Positions 8,032-15,808 of a DNA stretch of 64,000 nucleotides are shown here, in pieces. Numbering within the stretch: position 1 is the first letter of the stretch; every line of letters begins with the position of its first letter. The stretch is from Paenibacillus chondroitinus NBRC 15376 (GTDB taxonomy: Bacteria; Bacillota; Bacilli; Paenibacillales; NBRC-103111). The stretch is from NCBI RefSeq assembly GCF_004000765.1, contig NZ_BILW01000035.1:1-64000 (forward strand). Direction: 5' to 3'. Position numbers and translations under genes: made by a program. The notes beneath the pieces were generated by a model, which made no database searches, was not told the DNA's origin, and worked only from the letters and a program-made list of their open reading frames with translations.

Positions 8032-9642
8032 TTATTTCGTATTGAATTTGTTATACCATTCTGTCGCTTCTTTAATTGCGGCATCGCCGCCTCGCTTTTT
8101 CCACTCAACCACAAAGTTGTCGAACGCTGAATCCAGTGGTTCACGTCCTGTAAGCACTTTGGCGAACATGTCCAGGAAAAGCGTGCCTTGAGCAGCTCCA
8201 ATATTTAATTCCGGATGGCTTGCGAGTGATTCCAAACGAGGCATATATTTCGCTTCATTCGGGATTAGACTTTCTTTGGACGTCGCATAACCTTTGGTAA
8301 TCTTCTCGGATTCCGGCAGCGCCTTCAGCACAAGTGGAGCTGCGAAACCGATCTCACGCGGGTTCAAGGACACCTGATACATTTGGAAAGCATTTTTCTC
8401 TACATTGATCGGCTGATTAATATCGTACTTAATCTGTCCGTTTTCTTCTGTGAAGTTTTGTCCTTTGATTCCATATGCAAAAAATTGGTCAGCGTCGGGA
8501 CTGCTGTAAGCCCACTCCAGGTATTTAATGATGTTTTCTGGATTTTTGGTTGTGGCCGGAATCACCCAGACGAAATAAATCTCATCCGATTGCAGCGCCA
8601 TGCCTTTATCACCGCGTGGACCTTGTGGAGGTGCAATCATGCTAACAGAGGCGTTAGGTTGGTTAAGGAACGTTTTTGCTGCGTTATCCTTGCCGTACCC
8701 AGCCAGGTATTGATAAACGGCAGCGCCCCATACCCCAACTTCCCCTTTGGCAATGGAAGCATTCTGTTCATCTTCTTTTTTCACAAACAAATTGGGATTG
8801 ATATAGCCTTTATCGTATAACTGCTTGTAGAAAGCGATCGCTTCCTTCATCCTTGGGTCGATAATATCCGGAACGAGCTGCCCGTTCTTGAGGCTCCACT
8901 TATTCGTATGAACACCGAATGCAGGTGTGAAAATATCCGTCCAAACAATATTGTTGAACATGCCTAAACCATATTCATCATTTGGATCGCCGTTGCCGTT
9001 CATATCTTCTTTCTTAACCGCTTCGAAAAAGGCTAAGTAGTCGTCAAGTGTCTTAGGAGTATCCATTTTCAGCTTATCCAGCCAATCCTGGCGGATAAAG
9101 ATAGAACGATCGGCCGGTACCCCACGGGTAACGGGTATGCCATAAATTTTACCGTCCTTGGAAATACGGGGACTTTTCCAGAATTCTGCGGGTATTTTCT
9201 TTTTTAGCGTAGGCGCGTATTTATCAATGAGGGGACCGAGTTCGAGAAAAACACCTTGATCGACAGCACCGCTGTGAATGGTAGATACGATACTGTCCGT
9301 CCGGATCAAGTCAGCCAGATCACCGGATGCAAACCGAAGGGATAACTGCTGGGCATAATCGCTATGTCCCAAGAAATCATACTTCACATTGAAACCGGAT
9401 AATCGATTCAGTTCTTTCTTGTAGATATCGTCTTCTTTGGCTTGTTTGGCATAGGCAAATTCGGAATGGGACAGAAGAATATGAATGGGATCGGAAGCCG
9501 ATGCACCTGAAGTGGAAGTTGCTTTGGGATCATTAGAAGAATTGCCGCAGCCGGCTAGCATAACAACAGACATCAAAGCTCCAACTATCGTGATAGCGCT
9601 CCGCTTGCGAAGGAAACGGGAGTTGTTCGAAAGTGCTTTCAA
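8032..9642 (-). CDS. Extracellular solute-binding lipoprotein, LplA type
   Basis: A 536-residue lipoprotein. Basic N-terminus, hydrophobic stretch, and lipobox LAGC with the lipidated cysteine at residue 32, then a Ser/Thr/Asn-rich linker. The body matches family-1 solute-binding proteins of the LplA/YtcQ class, with the DMNGNGDPNDEYGLG calcium-loop-like segment characteristic of that group. It is the first gene of a five-gene operon (binding protein, two permeases, kinase, regulator), so it captures the oligosaccharide outside the membrane. The ligand cannot be read from sequence. Confidence 0.94.
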   Translation of the reverse strand: MKALSNNSRFLRKRSAITIVGALMSVVMLAGCGNSSNDPKATSTSGASASDPIHILLSHSEFAYAKQAKEDDIYKKELNRLSGFNVKYDFLGHSDYAQQLSLRFASGDLADLIRTDSIVSTIHSGAVDQGVFLELGPLIDKYAPTLKKKIPAEFWKSPRISKDGKIYGIPVTRGVPADRSIFIRQDWLDKLKMDTPKTLDDYLAFFEAVKKEDMNGNGDPNDEYGLGMFNNIVWTDIFTPAFGVHTNKWSLKNGQLVPDIIDPRMKEAIAFYKQLYDKGYINPNLFVKKEDEQNASIAKGEVGVWGAAVYQYLAGYGKDNAAKTFLNQPNASVSMIAPPQGPRGDKGMALQSDEIYFVWVIPATTKNPENIIKYLEWAYSSPDADQFFAYGIKGQNFTEENGQIKYDINQPINVEKNAFQMYQVSLNPREIGFAAPLVLKALPESEKITKGYATSKESLIPNEAKYMPRLESLASHPELNIGAAQGTLFLDMFAKVLTGREPLDSAFDNFVVEWKKRGGDAAIKEATEWYNKFNTK

Positions 9643-9671
9643 ATGAAGTAGCCCCTCTCTATAAACTTTAT

Positions 9672-9689
9672 TATCATGGGCCCATGATA
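9672..9689. promoter_or_regulatory. Perfect 18-bp palindrome at the expected +1 of the importer operon
   Basis: TATCATGGGCCCATGATA is a perfect palindrome about 30 bases upstream of the lipoprotein start codon. On the minus strand a perfect TATAAT box lies a few bases before it, so the palindrome begins about where transcription should start. That placement fits a repressor operator. A recognisable -35 box is lacking, which fits activator dependence. Confidence 0.5.
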
Positions 9690-9854
9690 GTTTTCATTAT
9701 ATTAACACTTACAAAAAATTCACATGTGTTTTTAGTCGGAATTATGTGTTTATTCAAAATACATAAATAGCAATTTGGACAAATGCAAAAGGAGCTAAGC
9801 GGCTTATACCTACTTAACTCCCGGTGAACGTTGTCCTCTTCGACTATTCATCAT

Positions 9855-10268
9855 CTAAGAAGTAACATCGTCGAAATTCTGCAAAAGGCGTCGTTCCAGA
9901 CCTTTTTCGTCTGATATCAGTTCTTGCATAATCGGAATCTCCATATCGGTATCGGGGTTGTATTTTAAGCCCCAGCGCATAACGGCGAATACGACCGGAA
10001 ACAGATCAAGTGCTTTCTGCGTTGGCCGGTACATCGTTTGTGCGCGGCTTGAAGCGCCTTCTATTTTGACAAGAAGGCCTGCATCCGTGAGGGATTGGAG
10101 GCGTGCGCTCAAAATATTCGTTGCTATGCCCTCGCGTGAAGCAAGAAACTCGCGGTAATGCCGCTTATTATGGATAAGGACATCACGAAGGATGATGAGG
10201 CTCCATGGATCGCCCCATATGTCGAGTGCATAGACGATTGGACAAACTGTAGGGGTTCGTTTTTTCAT
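9855..10268 (-). CDS. HxlR-family transcriptional regulator
   Basis: A 137-residue winged-helix regulator. CPIVYALDIWGDPWSLIILRDVL at the N-terminus carries the family's conserved Cys (residue 9), and REFLASREGIATNILSARLQSLTDAGLL is the DNA-reading part. The C-terminal tail past residue 100 is longer than in minimal members. It is divergent from an SRPBCC gene, and the intergenic space holds two matching 17-bp dyads, each on one promoter, so autoregulation plus control of the neighbour is likely. No ribosome site precedes the ATG, and the -10 box ends seven bases before it, so its mRNA may be leaderless. Confidence 0.93.
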   Translation of the reverse strand: MKKRTPTVCPIVYALDIWGDPWSLIILRDVLIHNKRHYREFLASREGIATNILSARLQSLTDAGLLVKIEGASSRAQTMYRPTQKALDLFPVVFAVMRWGLKYNPDTDMEIPIMQELISDEKGLERRLLQNFDDVTS

Positions 10269-10274
10269 GAGTCG

Positions 10275-10303
10275 ATTATACTATCCATACTTGCATCTTA
10301 CAA
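10275..10303 (-). promoter_or_regulatory. Promoter of the HxlR-family gene
   Basis: On the minus strand TTGTAA (10298-10303), a 17-base spacer and a perfect TATAAT (10275-10280). The expected start point coincides with the ATG at 10268. Confidence 0.7.
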
Positions 10304-10305
10304 GT
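10289..10305. promoter_or_regulatory. Operator-like dyad on the hxlR-side promoter
   Basis: ACTTGCATCTTACAAGT: outer arms ACTTG/CAAGT are exact complements. It overlaps the -35 box and spacer of the minus-strand promoter and matches the arms of the dyad at 10327. Confidence 0.65.
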
Positions 10306-10326
10306 TAACATATTCGCTCCATTTGT

Positions 10327-10343
10327 ACTTGCAATTTGCAAGT
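10327..10343. promoter_or_regulatory. Operator-like dyad on the SRPBCC-side promoter
   Basis: ACTTGCAATTTGCAAGT is a palindrome with arms ACTTGCAA/TTGCAAGT. It begins 38 bp after the start of the sister dyad and covers the -35 box of the plus-strand promoter. Confidence 0.7.
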
Positions 10344-10357
10344 AATGATTTTATACT
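10329..10357 (+). promoter_or_regulatory. Promoter of the SRPBCC gene
   Basis: TTGCAA (10329-10334), a 17-base spacer, TATACT (10352-10357). The -35 lies inside the 10327-10343 dyad. Confidence 0.65.
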
Positions 10358-10396
10358 AGGAGTGCTATTACCAAATATTGAGAGGAGATAGCTTGC

Positions 10397-10870
10397 ATGA
10401 ATCAAAACTACACCACGGCCTTTAATGTGGAGCAAAGCCCCGACGAAGTCTTCGCCGCTATCAATAACGTCCGAGGATGGTGGTCCGAAGATATCGAAGG
10501 CAAAACCGACGAACTTGGCGAATTTAAGCATCAGTACCAGGACATTCACCGCTGCACCATCGCAATCACCGAACTTATTCCAGGTAAGAAGGTTGTTTGG
10601 CACGTGATAGACAACTACTTCAACTTCGTAGTAGACAAGAGCGAGTGGAAGGATACCGACATTATCTTTGAAATCACCGAGAAGGACGGAACAACAGAAG
10701 TTCGCTTTACGCACGTAGGTCTAGTCCCCTCATATGAGTGCTACAGCGTTTGCTCGGACTCCTGGGGCACCTATATCAACGGCAGCCTGCGCAGCTTGAT
10801 TACGGAAGGTAAGGGCCAGCCTAACCAGAGTGAGCGAATTGTCAATAAACACGGCTTGGAAAACTCTTAG
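10397..10870 (+). CDS. SRPBCC (AHSA1-like START-fold) protein
   Basis: A 157-residue protein of the SRPBCC helix-grip superfamily. Motifs: FNVEQSPDEVFAAINNVRGWWSEDIEGKT at the N-terminus, the typical VRGWWS turn, a middle beta region (GKKVVWHVIDNYFNFV, DTDIIFEITEKDGTTEVRFTHVGLVP) and a C-terminal helix (CSDSWGTYINGSLRSLI). Members bind hydrophobic small molecules; the ligand here is unknown. AGGAG lies just before the ATG. It is divergent from and probably controlled by the HxlR-type regulator, so both may respond to the same compound. Confidence 0.88.
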   Translation: MNQNYTTAFNVEQSPDEVFAAINNVRGWWSEDIEGKTDELGEFKHQYQDIHRCTIAITELIPGKKVVWHVIDNYFNFVVDKSEWKDTDIIFEITEKDGTTEVRFTHVGLVPSYECYSVCSDSWGTYINGSLRSLITEGKGQPNQSERIVNKHGLENS

Positions 10871-10925
10871 GAAGACTAGGAAGACTCGGCAATCCCTTAT
10901 CCCTTGCCCACAATTTCAGTAATAC

Positions 10926-10972
10926 AAAAAACCAAGAAGCTAAGCGAGAATAACTCGCTTAGCTCCTTGGTT
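10926..10972 (-). terminator. Terminator of the tRNA-Glu/tRNA-Leu unit
   Basis: A long perfect stem, AGCTAAGCGAG/CTCGCTTAGCT, is extended by ACCAAG/CTTGGT. It is followed on the minus strand by TTTTTTG. Confidence 0.85.
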
Positions 10973-10996
10973 AATAAATTTCTTGAAAAACTGGGA

Positions 10997-11078
10997 TGCG
11001 GTCGGAGGGATTTGAACCCTCACGCCTTGTGAGCGCCACCCCCTCAAGATGGTGTGTCTGCCGTTCCACCACGACCGC
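10997..11078 (-). tRNA. tRNA-Leu(GAG)
   Basis: Minus-strand cloverleaf of 82 nt. The acceptor arm GCGGTCG pairs with CGACCGC. The anticodon stem CCATC/GGTGG surrounds loop TTGAGGG, giving anticodon GAG. It has the long variable arm expected of tRNA-Leu and a T-loop GGTTCAAATCC. CCA is not encoded. It is transcribed together with the tRNA-Glu just upstream. Confidence 0.93.
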
Positions 11079-11095
11079 ATAAGAGGATAAAAAAC

Positions 11096-11167
11096 TGACC
11101 CGTAGGGGACTCGAACCCCTGTTACCTCCGTGAAAGGGAGGTGTCTTAACCACTTGACCAACGGGCC
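11096..11167 (-). tRNA. tRNA-Glu(TTC)
   Basis: Minus-strand cloverleaf of 72 nt. Acceptor arm GGCCCGT/ACGGGTC (one G-U pair), anticodon stem CCTCC/GGAGG with loop CTTTCAC giving anticodon TTC, T-arm GGGGTTCGAGTCCCC. CCA is not encoded. It lies 17 nt before the tRNA-Leu. Confidence 0.94.
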
Positions 11168-11313
11168 ACGAAAGTCATGAAGCTTGTGCAGCCCATTTTG
11201 ACGACAATTGTTATTATAAAGGATGGAATCTCAATTGACAAGTGCAAAATCTGGAACAGTTCCGGACAAATATGGTATGCTGAAACCAATTCAACCTGAC
11301 CGAGGTGTTTGGT

Positions 11314-12252
11314 TTGTCATCCATGCTCATATATGAATCTGCACAGGCAACCGTCCACGAGGAAGAGGTGCGCATTCCAGCTCCAAACGAAGTTGTTTGG
11401 GTGCGATTGGAGAACCCGTCGCCCGATGAAGTCAAGCATGTCCTTGGCGATGTATTCAAGTGCCACCCGCTCCTCGTCGAGGATGCCATTAAGCTAAACC
11501 AACGGCCGAAGATGGATACGTATAAAAATCACGTCTTCCTGACCTTCTTCGCTGTCTCCGAGGGGCTGGAGCCCCAAGAAATTGCGATCGTGATCGGCTC
11601 TAATTTTGTTATCACCGTTTACAAAGACAAGCTTCCTTTCATGGACCAGCTCTACCTGACATGCCAAGAAGTGCCTGAACGCATCAGCCATCCCGGCGTC
11701 ATTTTGCACGCCATTCTGGACCGCTGTGTTGACGATTATACCGTCCTCGTGGAACATCTGGACGATCGCCTGGACCGTATGGAACAGTCTGTCTATCTAA
11801 ACCCGGCAATTCGCATCGCACAGGATATATTCCAGCTGAAAAGGATCATGCACCAGCTCCGCCGCGTCATTGTCGATGAGCGAATTGCCCTGGCGGCTAT
11901 TGCTCACCACTCTTTTCCGTACACACGGGAAGAAGATAATGTCTACTTCATGGATGTTATGGACCATATTTCGCGCGTCGTAGATTCGCTGGATATTTTC
12001 CGTGAGTCGCTGACTGGGCTGCTTGAGCTCCAAATGAGTATGAAATCCGATCGCATGAACGAAATTATGAAAACATTGACCGTTTTCAGTACGATTTTTC
12101 TGCCGCTCACCTTTATTGTCGGCGTCTACGGCATGAACTTCAAGATCATTCCCGAACTAGGCTGGGACTATGGCTACCTGTATGTCTGGATCCTGATGAT
12201 TTGCATTGGTTTCTTGATGTGGTACTTTTTCAAACGTAAACATTGGTTCTGA
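11314..12252 (+). CDS. corA: CorA-family magnesium/divalent cation channel
   Basis: A 312-residue CorA-type protein. It has a large soluble N-terminal funnel domain, a long helix region (MEQSVYLNPAIRIAQDIFQLKR...), then two membrane helices near the C-terminus separated by the signature YGMNF. It ends with the usual basic tail FFKRKHWF. It should form a homopentameric Mg2+ channel in the cytoplasmic membrane. The frame is open from a GTG at 11305, but GAGGTG at 11302-11307 is the ribosome site for the TTG at 11314, so that start is chosen; an ATG at 11323 is the alternative. It lies between two tRNA groups and converges on the chemotaxis receptor gene. Confidence 0.93.
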   Translation: MSSMLIYESAQATVHEEEVRIPAPNEVVWVRLENPSPDEVKHVLGDVFKCHPLLVEDAIKLNQRPKMDTYKNHVFLTFFAVSEGLEPQEIAIVIGSNFVITVYKDKLPFMDQLYLTCQEVPERISHPGVILHAILDRCVDDYTVLVEHLDDRLDRMEQSVYLNPAIRIAQDIFQLKRIMHQLRRVIVDERIALAAIAHHSFPYTREEDNVYFMDVMDHISRVVDSLDIFRESLTGLLELQMSMKSDRMNEIMKTLTVFSTIFLPLTFIVGVYGMNFKIIPELGWDYGYLYVWILMICIGFLMWYFFKRKHWF

Positions 12253-12273
12253 CTATGCATTGTGAAAAAAAAC

Positions 12274-12318
12274 AAAAGGCACCCGCCGTGAAATCCACAA
12301 TCACCGGGTGCCTCTTTT
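12274..12318. terminator. Bidirectional terminator between corA and the chemotaxis receptor gene
   Basis: AGGCACCCG and CGGGTGCCT form a perfect 9-bp stem, with AAAA before and TTTT after, so it works for both convergent genes. Confidence 0.85.
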
Positions 12319-12320
12319 CC

Positions 12321-14063
12321 TTATGCTATTTTAAAATAAGCAACCGATTCATTAAGTGTATTCACAACCGAGCGAAGCTGCTCGGAAGCTGCCGCGATAT
12401 TCTGCATCATGGCTAACTGCTCTTCCGTTGCAGCGGCAACGTTCTGCGATTTGATCAGAATCTGCGACGAACTCGCAGCCGAGTGCTCCATCGTCGCAGA
12501 AATTTCCTGCGAGCTGGCCGACATTTGCTCCGTGATGGCTGAAGTCTCATGAATTTGTGTCACAATGTGCGTGACGGATGCCATGATCGTATGGAAGCTC
12601 TGATTTACTTCCTTCATCATCGCTGAGCCCGTACCAGCCTCCTGCTTAGTCACCTGCATGGACTCGGACACACTTGCAATCTCCACTCGCGTCTCGTGAA
12701 TCAATTGATTAATCCCATCTGCAGAAGCGATGGACTGTGAGGCCAGCTTGCGGATTTCATTGGCGACAACGTTAAATCCTCTGCCGTGCTCGCCTGCTCT
12801 GGCCGCTTCAATAGAAGCATTCAGTGACAGCAGGTTCGTTTGATTAGCGAAAGAGGTAATGCTCGAAGCAATTGACCCGATTTCATCGGATTTGCGCGTC
12901 AATGATAAAACCGTTTGTGAGAGTTGATCCACCGATTTCAGGATGCTCGCGATTTGCTGCTGCAACTTCCCTAGCAGTTCATTGCCTAACTCCGCATGGC
13001 GAGAAGTTAGCGACGAGTGATCCGCCATGACGCTCGAGTTTTCAGCCACCTTTTGAATACCAATCGCCATTTCCTCGATCGTTCTGCTCGTTTCTTCACT
13101 GCTTCTGACTTGAATCTCAACGTCATGCGTCATATCTTGAATGTTCGTAGCGACATGCTCGGCAGCCGTAGCTGATTCCTTGGAGCTATCCGAGAGCTCG
13201 ATTGAAGCGTCATGGACGAATTGCGTATTGGTGGCAATGACAGCGATCAAGCCTTTTATTTTCATAACCATCGTATCGACAGACTCTGTAATTTTCCCCA
13301 GCTCATCCTTCGCGTACTTGTTCCCCGGCTCATGCCGCAAATCTCCAGCCGCCACTTCAGAAGTGACCCTCATGATGGAACGAACCGTCCTCATTATTTG
13401 ACGAATGATCATCCAACCGGATATGGCCAGCAAAAGGACGATAAATGCGACAGATGCATACACGGTTTGCTCCGTTTTACGATTTTGATCCTCAATCTGA
13501 TCGATACTCGCATTCGCATAGGCGTCCAAAATTTCACCAATTTGGTTCATTCCTTCGCGCCCTTTCTCGAAAGTAGCCATAAGCTTAGGGTCATTGCTGG
13601 CATTTTTCCCTTTTCCCAAAGTCTGTACCACGGCATCTGCTTCCTTCGCCCACTGATCAAAAGAGGCATGAAACCCGGCAACATTCTGCTCGATCGTCAG
13701 CTTCGTTTCTGCGTGTGCCACCTGATAAAGACTCTTTGCTTTTAAAATGTTTGCCGCCTGCTCGACTCTGGTATTCGCTTGTTCAATATTCTCTTTCATC
13801 GCTTTGAGCTGCGTCGTTGTGTTCTCCGCATTCAATGTACCTGATACTAGCAGTTGGTATGCCACTAGCGCCTGATACATGTCCCGGTCCGCGTTCAAAA
13901 TGAGCGAAGTACTCTTGTCGGTTGTTTCATATAGGGATGATGCCAACGCCGTTGTATTGCTTTTGTTTTGCTCCATTAAATAAATACTTGTCCCCAAATA
14001 CAGGATGGAAGGCACTAATAACAATAAAATCAAACGCACTCGAATGGATAAACCTTTCACCAT
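12321..14063 (-). CDS. Methyl-accepting chemotaxis protein
   Basis: A 580-residue chemoreceptor. It has a membrane segment at about residues 9-26, an extracellular four-helix-type sensor region, a second membrane helix near 200-220, HAMP ([21 protein letters not shown]), and a long cytoplasmic signalling coil. The coil contains the hairpin tip [44 protein letters not shown], the CheA/CheW contact site. The C-terminus is typical ([22 protein letters not shown]). It would pass extracellular cues to the CheA kinase; the ligand is not predictable. It sits between two halves of what looks like one ancestral tRNA cluster. Confidence 0.94.
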   Translation of the reverse strand: MVKGLSIRVRLILLLLVPSILYLGTSIYLMEQNKSNTTALASSLYETTDKSTSLILNADRDMYQALVAYQLLVSGTLNAENTTTQLKAMKENIEQANTRVEQAANILKAKSLYQVAHAETKLTIEQNVAGFHASFDQWAKEADAVVQTLGKGKNASNDPKLMATFEKGREGMNQIGEILDAYANASIDQIEDQNRKTEQTVYASVAFIVLLLAISGWMIIRQIMRTVRSIMRVTSEVAAGDLRHEPGNKYAKDELGKITESVDTMVMKIKGLIAVIATNTQFVHDASIELSDSSKESATAAEHVATNIQDMTHDVEIQVRSSEETSRTIEEMAIGIQKVAENSSVMADHSSLTSRHAELGNELLGKLQQQIASILKSVDQLSQTVLSLTRKSDEIGSIASSITSFANQTNLLSLNASIEAARAGEHGRGFNVVANEIRKLASQSIASADGINQLIHETRVEIASVSESMQVTKQEAGTGSAMMKEVNQSFHTIMASVTHIVTQIHETSAITEQMSASSQEISATMEHSAASSSQILIKSQNVAAATEEQLAMMQNIAAASEQLRSVVNTLNESVAYFKIA

Positions 14064-14151
14064 CTCTTCAGCCCCCGTCTAGTTGTCTGTTGTTTTCATC
14101 ACTATAAGGGATAATCGTTTATTAAATATTAAACAATTGTTAGCAAAGCGC

Positions 14152-14195
14152 AAAAAAAATAAGCCCAAATGGCGCAAACGCCATCTGAGCTTATT
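14152..14195 (-). terminator. Terminator of the tRNA-Asn/tRNA-Ser unit
   Basis: Stem AATAAGC...GCTTATT, continued by ATGGCG/CGCCAT around a CAAA loop. On the minus strand it ends in a run of eight T. Confidence 0.85.
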
Positions 14196-14207
14196 CCAAA
14201 ATTCATA

Positions 14208-14296
14208 CGGAGAGAGAGGGATTCGAACCCTCGCACCGCTTACGCAGTCTAACCCCTTAGCAGAGGGTCCCCTTATAGCCACTTGGGTATCTCTCC
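14208..14296 (-). tRNA. tRNA-Ser(GCT)
   Basis: Minus-strand cloverleaf of 89 nt. Acceptor arm GGAGAGA/TCTCTCC, anticodon stem ACCCT/GGGGT with loop CTGCTAA giving anticodon GCT, long variable arm as expected of tRNA-Ser, T-arm GAGGGTTCGAATCCCTC. CCA is not encoded. Confidence 0.94.
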
Positions 14297-14303
14297 AAAG
14301 ATA

Positions 14304-14379
14304 TGGCTCCCCGAACAGGACTCGAACCTGTGACAACTCGATTAACAGTCGAGTGCTCTACCAACTGAGCTATCAGGGA
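14304..14379 (-). tRNA. tRNA-Asn(GTT)
   Basis: Minus-strand cloverleaf of 76 nt including an encoded CCA. Acceptor arm TCCCTGA/TCGGGGA, D-arm AGCTCAGTTGGTAGAGC, anticodon loop CTGTTAA giving GTT, T-arm CAGGTTCGAGTCCTG. It is the first tRNA after sprT. Confidence 0.95.
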
Positions 14380-14398
14380 ATGAATAATTATAATTTTA

Positions 14399-14872
14399 TT
14401 ATGAAGGGGCTTGTAAGTCAAGTGTATACGATTTCAATTTTCCCTTACATTTTCCACAGGCATACTTGCGGACGTCCACTTTTCGCTTTCGGAAATACTC
14501 CGTTTTGCAATTGACGCATTCCAGCCGGTATTTATAAGCCCTTTTCTGGCGTGCCTGAGGCAGAGACTGACAGAAGCGAGACCCGCCAACCTGCGCCAAC
14601 AATGTTTTGAAATCATGATCGCGGTGCTTATAACCTCGTTTTAATATATGTAAATGATAATGGCAAAGTTCATGTTTAATGATTTTCTCAATTTCCTCAC
14701 GGCCAAACGTCTCCCACTGCATCCAAGAGATTTCAATATCATGGGATTTGGTAAAATAACGTCCTCCCGTCGACCTTAATCTTCGGTTAAAACGCGCCTG
14801 ATGAACAAACGGCCTTCCAAACGATGCCAAAGAAATCTGCTCAATCCACTCCTGAAGTTCCCGATCCTCCAT
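14399..14872 (-). CDS. sprT: SprT-like zinc metalloprotein
   Basis: A 157-residue SprT-family protein (Bacillus YdcK). The active-site-like HELCHYHLH motif lies in the middle (KIIKHELCHYHLHI), with a downstream H (KHRDHDF), and a C-terminal zinc ribbon (CVNCKTEYFRKRK...YACGKCKGKL) supplies four cysteines. Length and domain order match the family. In eukaryotes the related Spartan proteases cleave DNA-protein crosslinks; the bacterial role is less clear. It lies directly upstream of tRNA-Asn, as ydcK does before the trnS cluster in Bacillus subtilis (from memory). Confidence 0.92.
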   Translation of the reverse strand: MEDRELQEWIEQISLASFGRPFVHQARFNRRLRSTGGRYFTKSHDIEISWMQWETFGREEIEKIIKHELCHYHLHILKRGYKHRDHDFKTLLAQVGGSRFCQSLPQARQKRAYKYRLECVNCKTEYFRKRKVDVRKYACGKCKGKLKSYTLDLQAPS

Positions 14873-14938
14873 CCCCTACGCTCCTTAGATTTTTCATTAA
14901 AAACTTTCGTCGCAAGATCAGCTTAGACAAGTTCTCAC

Positions 14939-14968
14939 TTGAATTTGTACCGTATGTACGGCTATACT
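14939..14968 (+). promoter_or_regulatory. Promoter with an internal 12-bp dyad
   Basis: TTGAAT (14939-14944), 18-base spacer, TATACT (14963-14968). The spacer contains the palindrome CCGTATGTACGG (14950-14961), which could be an operator. It would drive the 117-aa gene. Confidence 0.5.
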
Positions 14969-15023
14969 GTCAAGTAGAAAAGAAAGAACGAAAGCTTTAT
15001 ACAGAAAGGATTTGACCAATCGA

Positions 15024-15377
15024 ATGCCACAAATGCGATATGCCATTCTAAAGCTCGACCAGCAAGTAGAATTTGTTGCCATGCCATCTTCCTATTCCTA
15101 TCAACTTACCGCTCTGAATCAAAGATTGCACAAAGAATTGGACAAACTGACGGCCGAAGAAGTCCCTCAGCTTCCACGAGTGATTGCAGAATGCGATGAT
15201 CTGGAGCTAATCGGAACGACGTATACGCTCATTCAAGGATTAGAGTATATTAATCGTTTGGAAAAATCCTTTGCCGGCATCCAGGAGAAATCCTACCCGC
15301 TGATCTCGCTGCTAACTGAAATCCGTGCGCTTCAGGCACAGCTGGAGCAATGGTACGAAGAGGAATTTGAAGATTAA
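15024..15377 (+). CDS. Uncharacterised helical protein, 117 aa
   Basis: An acidic, mostly alpha-helical protein with no signal peptide, membrane segment or metal motif. The sequence MPQMRYAILKLDQQVEFVAMP begins it, and LQAQLEQWYEEEFED ends it. Three in-frame starts exist (TTG 15012, ATG 15024, ATG 15033). AAAGGA at 15005-15010 is too close for the TTG, so the first ATG is chosen with moderate certainty. It is followed by cmpA. I do not recognise the family; conserved position beside cmpA could indicate a sporulation link, which is speculation. Confidence 0.7.
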   Translation: MPQMRYAILKLDQQVEFVAMPSSYSYQLTALNQRLHKELDKLTAEEVPQLPRVIAECDDLELIGTTYTLIQGLEYINRLEKSFAGIQEKSYPLISLLTEIRALQAQLEQWYEEEFED

Positions 15378-15393
15378 TGTCAAAAGGACCTGC

Positions 15394-15421
15394 ACCCTAC
15401 TCCCTTCTCCTTCATATGCTA
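15394..15421 (+). promoter_or_regulatory. Candidate mother-cell sigma promoter for cmpA
   Basis: AC (15394-15395), 17 bases, then CATATGCTA, which fits the CATANNNTA -10 of sigma-K and largely the CATACANT of sigma-E. It lies about 30 bases upstream of cmpA, a sporulation gene, which supports the reading. Confidence 0.4.
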
Positions 15422-15451
15422 TAAGTACATGGCGAAGAAGGGGATGGGCAT

Positions 15452-15616
15452 ATGCCGCAATGGCTCTGTAATCAATTAATGCGGGCCTTCCAGAACAAAA
15501 ACCGCAGACAAATCCGATTGCTGAATGATAGCTGGTACTTTTACCGCACCCGCCGCTCACAAGAGGAGTGGCCTGACACCCAATCGACGGACGGACCGGG
15601 CAAACGTAAATTTTGA
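15452..15616 (+). CDS. cmpA: Cortex morphogenetic protein CmpA
   Basis: A 54-residue protein starting MPQWLCNQLMRAFQNKNRRQ and continuing IRLLNDSWYFYRTRR. This matches the compact CmpA signature (MPxWLxxQMxxAFxxKxxxQIxLLNxCWYxYR). CmpA is a small mother-cell protein that coordinates spore coat and cortex assembly, acting with SpoIVA and ClpXP in Bacillus subtilis. The last 18 residues (QEEWPDTQSTDGPGKRKF) extend beyond the 37-residue Bacillus protein. AAGGGG lies upstream of the ATG, and a strong terminator follows ten bases after the stop. Recognition is by memory of the family sequence. Confidence 0.85.
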   Translation: MPQWLCNQLMRAFQNKNRRQIRLLNDSWYFYRTRRSQEEWPDTQSTDGPGKRKF

Positions 15617-15623
15617 TAAAAGG

Positions 15624-15658
15624 GCTAGTACTTGTTTGAGACAGGTGCTGGCTTTTTT
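15624..15658 (+). terminator. Terminator of cmpA
   Basis: GCTAGTACTTGT pairs with ACAGGTGCTGGC over 12 bp with several G-U pairs, followed by TTTTTT. Confidence 0.8.
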
Positions 15659-15703
15659 GCCGTAACCGGTACATAGAAGCAGCAAGCTTAAATGAAAAAT
15701 ATG

Positions 15704-15732
15704 TTGCATATTTGAAATGAGCCCACTATACT
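15704..15732 (+). promoter_or_regulatory. Promoter of the predicted leader RNA
   Basis: TTGCAT (15704-15709), 17-base spacer, TATACT (15727-15732). Predicted start near 15739. Confidence 0.55.
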
Positions 15733-15738
15733 GTAAAT

Positions 15739-15808
15739 AAATGTAATAGTCCGTTGAGTGAAGCACACTTGACCCCGCAGAATGATCTGCCGGTCGGTGT
15801 GCTTTTTT
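15739..15808 (+). ncRNA. Predicted 70-nt terminated leader or small RNA
   Basis: A sigma-A-like promoter is followed 23 bases after its start point by a long hairpin: AAGCACAC/GTGTGCTT, then GACC/GGTC and GCAGA/TCTGC inside, closed by ATGA. A run of T follows at once. The next gene begins at 15843, after the hairpin. The unit is either an independent short RNA or an attenuated leader controlling the 108-aa gene. I do not recognise a known riboswitch or T-box motif in it. Confidence 0.5.
15761..15808 (+). terminator. Intrinsic terminator inside the leader of the 108-aa gene
   Basis: The 8-bp outer stem AAGCACAC/GTGTGCTT has inner pairing GACC/GGTC and GCAGA/TCTGC, and TTTTTT follows. Confidence 0.75.
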
